Shown: one piece after another, positions 1 to 5,612 of the stretch
How the letters are laid out: every line of letters starts with the position of its first letter
Numbering within the stretch: the stretch's first letter is position 1
Origin: an uncultured Collinsella sp.
GTDB lineage: Bacteria > Actinomycetota > Coriobacteriia > Coriobacteriales > Coriobacteriaceae
DNA: 5,612 nt
NCBI GenBank assembly: GCA_900557455.1
Contig: USSM01000021.1
Span: forward strand, 1 to 5,612
Reading direction: 5' to 3'
Program-made: the position numbers and the translations under genes
The notes under the pieces: generated by a model
Seen by the model: only the letters and a program-made list of their open reading frames with translations
Told to the model about the DNA's origin: nothing
Databases searched by the model: none

Positions 1-80
1 ACGATATGGCACCGTGGGGACACATATATGTCAATCCTGGTCTAACAGAGCCTTAAATAATCATTTGGCTGCCCGCTGGT

Positions 81-201
81 TAAGTGAGTAGACTTTTTTG
101 GAAATGCTGAGCACCCAACATATTTGCCTCAACAAAACCGCAGGTCACAGACTTGTGCTTTGTTGGCGTGGTCGGTGATTCCGTAAAGGTCTACTCACTT
201 A
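81..201. repeat. 121-base fold-back element with 13-base perfect inverted ends
   Basis: The ends TAAGTGAGTAGAC (81-93) and GTCTACTCACTTA (189-201) are perfect inverted repeats. Pairing continues inward to 103/179, so the outer stem has 23 positions: 20 Watson-Crick pairs, 2 G-T wobbles and 1 mismatch. Inside it, CACC (112-115) can pair with GGTG (174-177), CAACAAA (130-136) with TTTGTTG (159-165), and an apical hairpin forms from 140-146 with 150-158 around an ACA loop. TTTT follows on the plus strand at 203-206. No open frame of note lies in it and no clear target-site duplication flanks it. It could be a miniature fold-back (MITE-like) repeat, a structured non-coding RNA, or a long-hairpin terminator for a plus-strand gene left of the window. 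The rest of 1-282 holds nothing I can call a gene. Confidence 0.7.
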
Positions 202-282
202 GTTTTGCGTGATGCGCATTGCCCGCAACGAGACCCCAGCCCGGGTAATTCCATCGCAAATTCCGGTGACCGGGGCAGCTAA

Positions 283-1857
283 TTAGGCGCCGTACGGGTT
301 TCGGTCGCGCTCGATGCGCTGGCGGATGTGGGCGTACTCGATTATCAGCAACACCAGCAGCAGGGCCATGATGGCCAGGTAGCTCACGACGGCACCCATC
401 AGGCCCAGTAGGTTGATTAGGATCACCGGGAGCACTACGCTCACGGCAAAGCAGATCAGGTAGATCTTGGTGACGTCTCCAGCGTGGCGCAGCACCGTGA
501 TAATGGCGTAGATAAAGTCGATGGCCGCGGTGATGCCTCCGGCGACGACCATCAGCAGCGCCAGCGTGCGATAATGCTCAAAACTGAGCCCGTACATAAA
601 GCTCATGAGGGGAATGCCTGGGCCCGCCATAAACGCAGCGCATGCGGCGGTAATGACCACGATGAGCGCCATGACGGCGACAATAATTAAGTCAAAGCGC
701 CTACGCTGACGCGGGTTCGCCCAAATGCTCGACAAGCGTAAGAGCTGCGGTTTATAGATAAATCCAATGCTCAGCAAAATGGCCTGCGCCGGAAAAAACA
801 GGGCATTAAAGTACAGCTGATATTTGTAGGCCAGCGTGCCTTCCATCACAAACTTGGGCATGCTCTCGATAAGGTTGAACAAAAAGAGTGCACCAAAGAG
901 CGGAGCGCACTGGGCAAACAGGTGGCCGACCTCGCGCAGGCTCACGCGGCGCGATTTTTCGGTCTCGAGCAGGGCGAGCGGCGCGGTGACCAGCACGAGC
1001 GAGGCGATGGCGGTGACACCCATGGCCATGGCCGCGATGGGCATGCTGCGCGTAAGGAACAGCGCCACGCTAAAGACCACGATGACGCCGACGGAGCGTA
1101 GCGTTTGGCTCATGCCGGCCAGGTAGAGTTTATCGGCCTGCTGCAGGCGGCCATCGTACACGTCCCCCACGCCGTCGATTACCTTATACAGGTAGACGCC
1201 CAGACCGATCGTTGCCATCTGCGCGTCGTAGCCGCGGGCACTGCTGTATGCAAGGCCGCAGGCCAGCGCGAATGCTCCGCAAAGCCAGCGGTTGAGCTGG
1301 TAGGAGGCAAAGGACGCCTTCTCGTCGATGTCCGAGACCTGAAAATTGCGCACGCCGTAGTTGCACGCGATCATGATGAGCGTGCCGGTGACAAACGCAA
1401 TGGAGAACTTGCCGGCTTCCTCGGCGCCCACGAGCTGCGTGGACACGATGGTGAGCAGAGGAAACGCCATGCCCCATACGGCGGTGCCCAGGGTATTCCA
1501 AAGGTAGTCGCGACGGGTGGCATGATCTTCGTACTCGGCTTCTTGCGTGGAGAAGCCGCCGCCGTAGACGGCTCCGAGCAGGCGGTTCCACCAGGCATTG
1601 ACCATGCGGTGGATGGGGCCGGGCTGGCGATCGCGCTCGCGGCGACGGCGTGTGGCCTGGTTGCTGTCGGGACCGCCGGCGTTACGCTGGCTTAGCTCTT
1701 GGATTCGTGCGAGCTCCTCGGCGGTGTGCGATGCGGGGAACAGGCCGTTCTCGATGCGTCCGCCCTGCCCGTGCGCCCCGCCCGATACGGTGGGGTCGGT
1801 GACGCCGTTGCGGCGGGCGATGGCGCGGCGGATGCTATCGAGGGGCGTGATGCTCAA
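283..1857 (-). CDS. Polysaccharide/lipid-linked oligosaccharide flippase-like membrane protein (Wzx/RfbX type, MOP superfamily)
   Basis: A 524-residue polytopic inner-membrane protein. Residues 1 to about 112 are hydrophilic and probably cytoplasmic, with a low-complexity Gly-rich stretch and an Arg-rich run (RRRRERDR near 70-77). From about 118 to 510 there are roughly 12 hydrophobic segments, then a basic tail (HIRQRIERDR). The first membrane region (near 117-180), with a Leu/Val-Gly-Ala-Glu-Glu-Ala-Gly segment followed by NYGVRNFQVSDI, resembles Wzx-like exporters of O-antigen, capsule or teichoic-acid precursors. Members of that family flip undecaprenyl-linked sugars across the membrane; the actual substrate here cannot be read from sequence. 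The start is TTG, chosen because AGAAAGGA lies 7 bases before it; an internal Met at residue 85 would remove most of the extension but was not preferred. The gene is divergent from the lactate permease. No glycosyltransferase or polymerase gene is visible nearby, so it looks like an orphan flippase here. Confidence 0.72.
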   Translation of the reverse strand: MSITPLDSIRRAIARRNGVTDPTVSGGAHGQGGRIENGLFPASHTAEELARIQELSQRNAGGPDSNQATRRRRERDRQPGPIHRMVNAWWNRLLGAVYGGGFSTQEAEYEDHATRRDYLWNTLGTAVWGMAFPLLTIVSTQLVGAEEAGKFSIAFVTGTLIMIACNYGVRNFQVSDIDEKASFASYQLNRWLCGAFALACGLAYSSARGYDAQMATIGLGVYLYKVIDGVGDVYDGRLQQADKLYLAGMSQTLRSVGVIVVFSVALFLTRSMPIAAMAMGVTAIASLVLVTAPLALLETEKSRRVSLREVGHLFAQCAPLFGALFLFNLIESMPKFVMEGTLAYKYQLYFNALFFPAQAILLSIGFIYKPQLLRLSSIWANPRQRRRFDLIIVAVMALIVVITAACAAFMAGPGIPLMSFMYGLSFEHYRTLALLMVVAGGITAAIDFIYAIITVLRHAGDVTKIYLICFAVSVVLPVILINLLGLMGAVVSYLAIMALLLVLLIIEYAHIRQRIERDRNPYGA

Positions 1858-1864
1858 GGCGGAG

Positions 1865-1872
1865 TCCTTTCT
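1865..1872 (-). promoter_or_regulatory. Ribosome binding site fixing the TTG start of the flippase gene
   Basis: Read on the minus strand, AGAAAGGA is followed by a 7-base spacer (CTCCGCC) and then TTG at 1857-1855. The spacing is ideal, which supports the non-ATG start and the long N-terminal extension of the protein. Confidence 0.7.
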
Positions 1873-1885
1873 ATTGCTGCGCTCT

Positions 1886-1891
1886 AGTATA
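1886..1891 (-). promoter_or_regulatory. Possible -10 box for the flippase gene
   Basis: On the minus strand this reads TATACT, five of six matches to the TATAAT consensus. It would start transcription about 20 bases before the TTG codon, leaving just enough leader for the ribosome binding site. No good -35 hexamer sits 16-18 bases upstream, so the promoter would be weak or activator-dependent. Confidence 0.35.
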
Positions 1892-1916
1892 GACGCGGCG
1901 GTGTTTGCTCGTGTTT

Positions 1917-1933
1917 TTGAACGGATTGTTCAA
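1917..1933. promoter_or_regulatory. Operator-like dyad TTGAAC-GGATT-GTTCAA in the divergent control region
   Basis: A perfect 6-base inverted repeat with a 5-base spacer lies between the divergent flippase and lactate permease genes. A third copy of the half-site, GTTCAA, occurs at 1980-1985, 52 bases from the second, close to five helical turns. This arrangement suits a dimeric transcription factor acting on one or both genes. The regulator is not encoded here and its family cannot be told from the site. The rest of 1858-2036 has only a weak -10-like TATCCT (1974-1979) for the permease, without a -35. Confidence 0.4.
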
Positions 1934-2021
1934 TATTTCGGCAGGCGGCAGAAAATTGTCGGTAAGCGTGCGGTATCCTGTTCAAGTTTTATGACACCCC
2001 CGATGCCGCCCTCGCGGTACC

Positions 2022-2027
2022 AAGGAG
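2022..2027 (+). promoter_or_regulatory. Ribosome binding site of the lactate permease gene
   Basis: AAGGAG is followed by a 9-base spacer (CTTTTACCC) before the ATG at 2037. It fixes the start used for the permease. Confidence 0.75.
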
Positions 2028-2036
2028 CTTTTACCC

Positions 2037-3608
2037 ATGGACGTCGCCGCATTTTTGCTGGCTCTTGTGCCTATCATCTGGCTTGTCGTGATGCTGCTGT
2101 GCTTTAAATGGCCGGCCTGGAAAGCCGCGATTGGTTCGTTTGTTCTTTCGTGCGTGCTCGCCTTTGCGTGGTGGCATTTGCCGGTGGCGCAGATAGCCAC
2201 GGCCTCGCTCGAGGGCTTTTTGATGGCGCTGTGGCCCATCGTGTTGGTGATTATCGCCGCCGTCTTTACGTATAACCTCTGCGTTCGCACGGGCGCCATG
2301 GACGTGATCGGCAGCATGATCACCTCCATCAGCAGCGATCGCCGCCTGCTGGCGCTGCTCGTGGCGTGGTGCTTCGGCGGCTTTATGGAGGGCATGGCTG
2401 GCTTTGGTACCGCTGTCGCCATTCCCGCCGGCATGCTCGCGGGCCTTGGTTTTGAGGCCGTGCCTGCCGTGCTGATCTGCCTGCTGGCCAACGGCGTGCC
2501 CACGCCCTACGGCTCCATCGGCATCCCCACGGTGTCCGTTGCCGACCTGGTGGGTCTGGATTCCCTGCACCTGGCGACCGTTCAGCTGGTGCAGCTCGCA
2601 CCGTTCTTTGTGGTGATGCCGCTGCTCATCGTGTTGGTTGCGGGCCGCGTGACCGACGATCAAGGCGATGTTGCGAGCGTAGGCGAGCGCCTGCACGGCG
2701 TGGCCGGTATCGCGCTGCTCTCTGGCGCGTCCTTTGTTGGTGCGGCCCTGGTCGTCGCCATGTTTGTGGGCCCCGAGCTTGCCGTGGTCGTGGGCTCCAT
2801 CGTGTCGCTCGCACTGACCGCCGCGCTTGCCATGCGCGCCGAGAAGTCCGGTCACCTGGACGCGCGCTTCCATATGAATATCGAGGCCGGCGAACAGCTC
2901 ACCGTTAAATCGGCGCTTTCGGCCTGGTCGTGCTTCATTCTGATTTTTGTGCTGCTGCTGGGTACCTCCAACCTGGTGCCCGTCGTGCACGCCGCGCTCG
3001 CGCCGTTTGCGAGCCACGTGCAGGTGTATTGCGGCGAGAACCCCGGTGCGCTTACGTTTTCGTGGATCAACACGCCGGGTGTTTGGATTTTCCTGGCCGC
3101 GTTTGTCGGCGGCGCGATTCAGGGCGCTTCGCCGCGTCTGATGGGCGAGGTGCTGGCCGCGACCGTCAAGCAGATGATGCCGACGGTCATTACCATGCTT
3201 TCGGTGCTGGGCTGTGCCAAGGTGATGGGCTATGCGGGCATGATCTCTTCGATCAGTGCGTTCTGCATTGCCGTCGCCGGTGGTCTGTACCCGATTCTGG
3301 CCCCGTGGATCGGTGCCGTCGGTGCGTTCGTGACCGGTTCGGGCACATCGTCGGGCATGCTGTTTGGTCCCATTCAGAGCCAGGCCGCTTCGGCGCTGGG
3401 TGTGAGCGACTACTGGATGGTTGCGTTGAACGCCCTGGGTGTCGCCGCCGGTAAGATGGTCTCGCCGCAGACGCTCGCGATTGGCCTCGCTGCCGTGCAC
3501 GTGCGCGGTAAGGACGCCGAGCTCCTGGGCGCAGTGCTGCCCTACGCCGCCGGCATGCTGGTCCTCATGAGCGTCATCGCCATGCTCGGCCAAGGCCTGC
3601 CGCTGTAG
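2037..3608 (+). CDS. lldP: L-lactate permease (LctP/LldP family)
   Basis: A 523-residue, highly hydrophobic inner-membrane transporter of the lactate permease family, whose known members move L-lactate (some also D-lactate or glycolate) with protons. It starts at an ATG with a good ribosome site and opens directly with a membrane segment (about 4-22). Hydrophobic helices recur to the C-terminus, about 12 or more in all. Family landmarks are LEGFLMALWPIVLVI near 58-72, GFMEGMAGFGTAVAIPAGML at 115-134, NGVPTPYGSIGIPT at 152-165, TGSGTSSGMLFG at 433-444 and GKMVSPQTLAIG at 472-483. The length is a little under that of E. coli LldP (about 550) with no sign of truncation. In the TGS motif Gly436 and Gly440 occupy places where I recall Asp and Asn in well-studied members, so the substrate could differ from lactate. 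No lactate dehydrogenase or lactate-utilisation genes are adjacent, so uptake versus export cannot be decided. Confidence 0.88.
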   Translation: MDVAAFLLALVPIIWLVVMLLCFKWPAWKAAIGSFVLSCVLAFAWWHLPVAQIATASLEGFLMALWPIVLVIIAAVFTYNLCVRTGAMDVIGSMITSISSDRRLLALLVAWCFGGFMEGMAGFGTAVAIPAGMLAGLGFEAVPAVLICLLANGVPTPYGSIGIPTVSVADLVGLDSLHLATVQLVQLAPFFVVMPLLIVLVAGRVTDDQGDVASVGERLHGVAGIALLSGASFVGAALVVAMFVGPELAVVVGSIVSLALTAALAMRAEKSGHLDARFHMNIEAGEQLTVKSALSAWSCFILIFVLLLGTSNLVPVVHAALAPFASHVQVYCGENPGALTFSWINTPGVWIFLAAFVGGAIQGASPRLMGEVLAATVKQMMPTVITMLSVLGCAKVMGYAGMISSISAFCIAVAGGLYPILAPWIGAVGAFVTGSGTSSGMLFGPIQSQAASALGVSDYWMVALNALGVAAGKMVSPQTLAIGLAAVHVRGKDAELLGAVLPYAAGMLVLMSVIAMLGQGLPL

Positions 3609-3609
3609 T

Positions 3610-3638
3610 CGGCACTTTGGGAACGTCCCTAAGTGCCG
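3610..3638. repeat. Intergenic hairpin repeat just after the permease stop codon
   Basis: CGGCACTTTGGGA (3610-3622) pairs with TCCCTAAGTGCCG (3626-3638) around an ACG loop. Twelve of thirteen pairs are perfect and the single mismatch is T-T. It begins 2 bases after the permease stop codon. No T-run follows, so it is not a classical intrinsic terminator; it may still protect the 3' end of the message or act as a REP-like element. Confidence 0.65.
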
Positions 3639-3645
3639 GCATCTA

Positions 3646-3711
3646 GGGACACTCCTTGGTTGTTGCCTGTTCATAAGTGTCCCCAACGATTAGTCGATTA
3701 AGAACGTCCCC
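3646..3711. repeat. Second GGGAC/GTCCC intergenic repeat unit
   Basis: GGGACACT (3646-3653) is inverted as AGTGTCCC (3676-3683) around a 22-base loop. Shortly after comes GAACGTCCC (3702-3710), an exact 9-base copy of 3621-3629 in the neighbouring hairpin. GATTA also repeats around GTC (3688-3700). Together these look like a mosaic of short intergenic repeats rather than control sites of one gene. Confidence 0.5.
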
Positions 3712-3769
3712 AATGACCAGGCCGCTTGCCTGTGATTTTTGACCGTTGGGCGGGCGCTTCGCCGTTGCC

Positions 3770-3785
3770 GCAAAAACGTTTTTGC
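3770..3785. promoter_or_regulatory. Perfect 16-base palindrome before pckA, LacI/CcpA-type operator candidate
   Basis: GCAAAAACGTTTTTGC is self-complementary over all 16 bases with a central CG step. LacI/GalR-family operators, including catabolite-responsive sites, typically have such a CG-centred AAACGTTT-like core. It lies 74 bases before the pckA start codon, where carbon-source control would make sense. No convincing promoter pair is visible: TACAAC at 3794-3799 is a weak -10 candidate, and the palindrome would then overlap the -35 position. Confidence 0.45.
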
Positions 3786-3802
3786 ATATCGGGTACAACG
3801 GG

Positions 3803-3818
3803 CTTTACGTGAGTAAAG
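3803..3818. promoter_or_regulatory. Short dyad CTTTAC-GTGA-GTAAAG in the pckA leader region
   Basis: A perfect 6-base inverted repeat with a 4-base centre lies 41 bases before the pckA ATG. It could be a second protein-binding site or a small leader hairpin. Nothing identifies the factor. Confidence 0.35.
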
Positions 3819-3847
3819 TGCGCGCTGCGTCCGCGTGTCGCGTTTTT

Positions 3848-3855
3848 AAAGGAGG
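3848..3855 (+). promoter_or_regulatory. Strong ribosome binding site that sets the pckA start
   Basis: AAAGGAGG, a near-perfect Shine-Dalgarno sequence, stands 4 bases before ATG at 3860. It argues against the upstream in-frame TTG at 3746, which would add 38 residues unlike the family. Confidence 0.8.
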
Positions 3856-3859
3856 CCCC

Positions 3860-5530
3860 ATGCCTGGTGTTACCCCTGCAGAAGTTTTGTCCAACTTTGG
3901 CATTACGCTGGTCGAAGATCCCGCCGATAATCAGCCCCGCCTGTTGGTCGATCTACCCGCCGCGGAGCTCGTCGAGCACGCCATCCGCCGCGAAGAAGGC
4001 CGCATGGCATCCAACGGCGCGCTGGTGATCGAGACGGGGGAGCGCACTGGTCGTTCTCCCAACGATCGCTTTATCGTTGACACCCCCGATGTCCACGATA
4101 AGATTGCCTGGGGCGCCGTCAACCGACCGCTTTCGATCGAGAGCTACGAGACCATCAAGGCCGGCATCGTCGACTATCTCAACGAGCGCGATGTGTTCGT
4201 CACCCGCGGCATGGCCGGCACCGACCGCAACCATACGCGTCGCCTGCTCGTCGCCTGCGAGCGTGCCAGCCAGGCGCTGTTCATTAAGCAAATGCTCGCC
4301 CGTCCGCTCGCCCGCGAAATTGCGCGCACCGGCGAGCCGGACTTCTGCGTGCTCGCCGCGCCGGGCTACCAGTGCGATCCCGCCATTAAGGGCCTCAACT
4401 CCAGCGCCGCCGTGGTCATTAACTTCCAGGAGCGCGTGATTCTGGTTGCCGGCACCGGTTACTCCGGCGAAATCAAAAAGTCCATCTTCAGCGTCATGAA
4501 TTACCTACTGCCCGTCGAGGACGACGTGCTACCCATGCACTGCTCGGCCAGCATGGATCCCGTCACGCACGAGACGGCCGTGTTCTTTGGCCTTTCCGGC
4601 ACGGGCAAGACCACGCTTTCGGCCAACCCCACGCGCCTGCTGATCGGCGACGACGAGCACGGCTGGTCCGACATGGGCATCTTCAACATCGAGGGAGGCT
4701 GCTATGCCAAGTGCGAGGGCCTGGACGCGTTCCATGAGCCCGAGATCTTCAACGCCGTCCGCTTTGGCGCCATCTGCGAAAACGTGGTGCTCGATGAGAA
4801 TCGCAAGCCTAACTATGATGATGTCTCGATCACGCACAATACGCGCGTGGCCTATCCCGTCGAGCACATTCCCAACGCGTGGACCAAGGGCATGGGCACC
4901 ACCCCGAGCGTTGTGCTGTTTTTGACCTGTGATGCCTTTGGCGTGCTGCCGCCCATCTCGCGCCTGACGGCCGACGCCGCTATGTACCACTTTGTGACGG
5001 GCTTTACGGCCAAGATCCCCGGCACCGAGGTCGGCGTCACCGAGCCCACGCCCACGTTCTCCTCGCTGTTTGGCGAGCCGTTTATGCCGCTCGATCCCAT
5101 GGTCTATGCCAAGATGCTCGGCGAGCGTATCGCCGACGGTCGCACCCGCGTCTATCTGGTCAACACTGGCTGGATTGGCGGCGGCTACGGCGTGGGCCAT
5201 CGCATCGAGCTTGCCTACACGCGTGCCCTGGTGGCCCGCGCTCTCGACGGTACCATCGAGGACAGCGAGTTCGTGCACGACGACATCTTTAACGTCGACA
5301 TTCCCACCACGTGCCATGGCGTGCCCGACGGCATTCTGGTGCCGCGCCAGTGCTGGCAGAGCACCGCTCGCTACGACGAGGCCGCGCACAACCTGGCCGT
5401 GATGTTCGAGGAGAACTTCGAGAAGAAGTACTCGCACCTGCCCGAGTCCGTCAAGGCCGCCGGTCCGCACGCTCAGGTGCACGCCGACGCCCGTCATCGC
5501 GGACGCGGCCTGCTGGGGCTCCGCCACTAG
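3860..5530 (+). CDS. pckA: Phosphoenolpyruvate carboxykinase (ATP), EC 4.1.1.49
   Basis: A 556-residue soluble cytoplasmic enzyme interconverting oxaloacetate + ATP and phosphoenolpyruvate + CO2 + ADP. By comparison with E. coli PckA as I recall it (540 residues), the active site is intact: Arg65 in GRSPNDRF, Lys206-Lys207 in GEIKKS, His227 in PMHCSAS, the P-loop GLSGTGKTT at 244-252 with Lys250 and Thr251, the metal-binding Asp264-Asp265 in LIGDDEHGW, and Arg329 in NTRVAYP. DAFGVLPPISRLTADAA (from 358) and the GFTAKIPGTEVGVTEPTPTF motif also match. This is the ATP type; the P-loop and LIGDDEHGW motifs are those of that class. In gluconeogenesis the enzyme makes PEP; in many anaerobic fermenters it runs toward oxaloacetate and succinate, conserving ATP, and either is possible here. 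The family usually ends soon after an AAGP motif; here about 20 further, mostly basic residues follow (to RGRGLLGLRH). It is probably monocistronic. Confidence 0.96.
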   Translation: MPGVTPAEVLSNFGITLVEDPADNQPRLLVDLPAAELVEHAIRREEGRMASNGALVIETGERTGRSPNDRFIVDTPDVHDKIAWGAVNRPLSIESYETIKAGIVDYLNERDVFVTRGMAGTDRNHTRRLLVACERASQALFIKQMLARPLAREIARTGEPDFCVLAAPGYQCDPAIKGLNSSAAVVINFQERVILVAGTGYSGEIKKSIFSVMNYLLPVEDDVLPMHCSASMDPVTHETAVFFGLSGTGKTTLSANPTRLLIGDDEHGWSDMGIFNIEGGCYAKCEGLDAFHEPEIFNAVRFGAICENVVLDENRKPNYDDVSITHNTRVAYPVEHIPNAWTKGMGTTPSVVLFLTCDAFGVLPPISRLTADAAMYHFVTGFTAKIPGTEVGVTEPTPTFSSLFGEPFMPLDPMVYAKMLGERIADGRTRVYLVNTGWIGGGYGVGHRIELAYTRALVARALDGTIEDSEFVHDDIFNVDIPTTCHGVPDGILVPRQCWQSTARYDEAAHNLAVMFEENFEKKYSHLPESVKAAGPHAQVHADARHRGRGLLGLRH

Positions 5531-5574
5531 CGTCGCCTCAGACCCAAAACCACCACGAAGGGGACAGTGAACTG

Positions 5575-5611
5575 CCTCCCATTTCTTGGACATCGGGAAA
5601 TGGGAGGTTTT
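5575..5611 (+). terminator. Intrinsic terminator candidate after pckA
   Basis: CCTCCCATTTC (5575-5585) and GAAATGGGAGG (5597-5607) form a perfect 11-base stem with an 11-base loop, followed by TTTT (5608-5611) at the window edge. It starts 44 bases after the pckA stop codon. The T-run may continue beyond the window. GGGGACAGTGA just upstream (5560-5570) links it to the GGGAC repeats seen elsewhere here, so it may be both terminator and repeat. Confidence 0.65.
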
Positions 5612-5612
5612 C

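Noticed and set aside
22..34. Palindrome ACATATATGT and a minus-strand TTGACA (34-29) as a promoter
   Set aside because: The hexamer is a perfect -35 match, but no -10 lies at 16-18 bases and the target gene would be off the window. The AT palindrome is short.
1..45. Possible tail of a plus-strand gene ending at TAA 43-45
   Set aside because: Only 14 codons are visible, with no recognisable residues; it cannot be told from chance.
1944..2010. GGCGGCA (1944-1950) and TGCCGCC (2004-2010) inverted repeat
   Set aside because: Only 7 bases with a 53-base loop in GC-rich DNA, so likely chance.
1105..2107. Plus-strand open frames overlapping the flippase gene
   Set aside because: The translations lack family features and overlap the membrane protein, which has hydrophobic periodicity and a proper ribosome site.
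2031..3686. 551-codon open frame on the minus strand opposite the lactate permease
   Set aside because: Its translation is dominated by His, Gly, Arg and Gln with no recognisable domain, and it mirrors a strongly supported membrane transporter. High GC third-position bias readily creates such antisense frames.
3746..3859. Upstream TTG start for pckA adding 38 residues
   Set aside because: It has no ribosome site and would absorb the palindrome, dyad and Shine-Dalgarno into coding sequence; the ATG at 3860 has AAAGGAGG before it and matches family numbering (Arg65).
4529..5593. 354-codon minus-strand open frame opposite pckA
   Set aside because: It is a low-complexity antisense shadow of a gene with an intact active site and has no independent protein signature.

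Overview
The window is GC-rich bacterial DNA with compact, complete genes and strong Shine-Dalgarno sites. The gene content and the style of the intergenic repeats (many copies of GGGAC/GTCCC motifs) suggest a gut Coriobacteriia member such as Collinsella. This is recognition from memory, not a database result.

Layout: (1) 1-282 holds no convincing gene, but it contains a 121-base fold-back element (81-201) with 13-base perfect inverted ends and nested internal stems. (2) 283-1857, minus strand, encodes a polytopic membrane protein of the Wzx/polysaccharide flippase type with a long charged N-terminal extension and a TTG start. (3) 1858-2036 is a divergent control region with a -10-like element for the flippase and a TTGAAC-5-GTTCAA dyad. 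(4) 2037-3608, plus strand, encodes an L-lactate permease family transporter. (5) 3609-3859 is an intergenic region with two hairpin repeats built from GGGAC/GTCCC motifs, then a perfect 16-base palindrome, a second dyad and a strong Shine-Dalgarno site. (6) 3860-5530, plus strand, encodes a complete ATP-type phosphoenolpyruvate carboxykinase with all recognisable catalytic residues. (7) 5531-5612 ends in a hairpin plus T-run that looks like the pckA terminator and may be the first part of another intergenic repeat.

The permease and PEP carboxykinase both belong to central carbon metabolism: lactate movement across the membrane, and the oxaloacetate/PEP node. They lie in the same direction but are separated by 251 bases with their own repeats and operator-like sites, so they are probably separate transcription units. 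The flippase is divergently transcribed and has no sugar-polymer neighbours here. I see no convincing evidence of a new multi-gene system. The least explained items are the fold-back element, the repeated GGGAC hairpins at gene ends, and the CG-centred palindrome before pckA.
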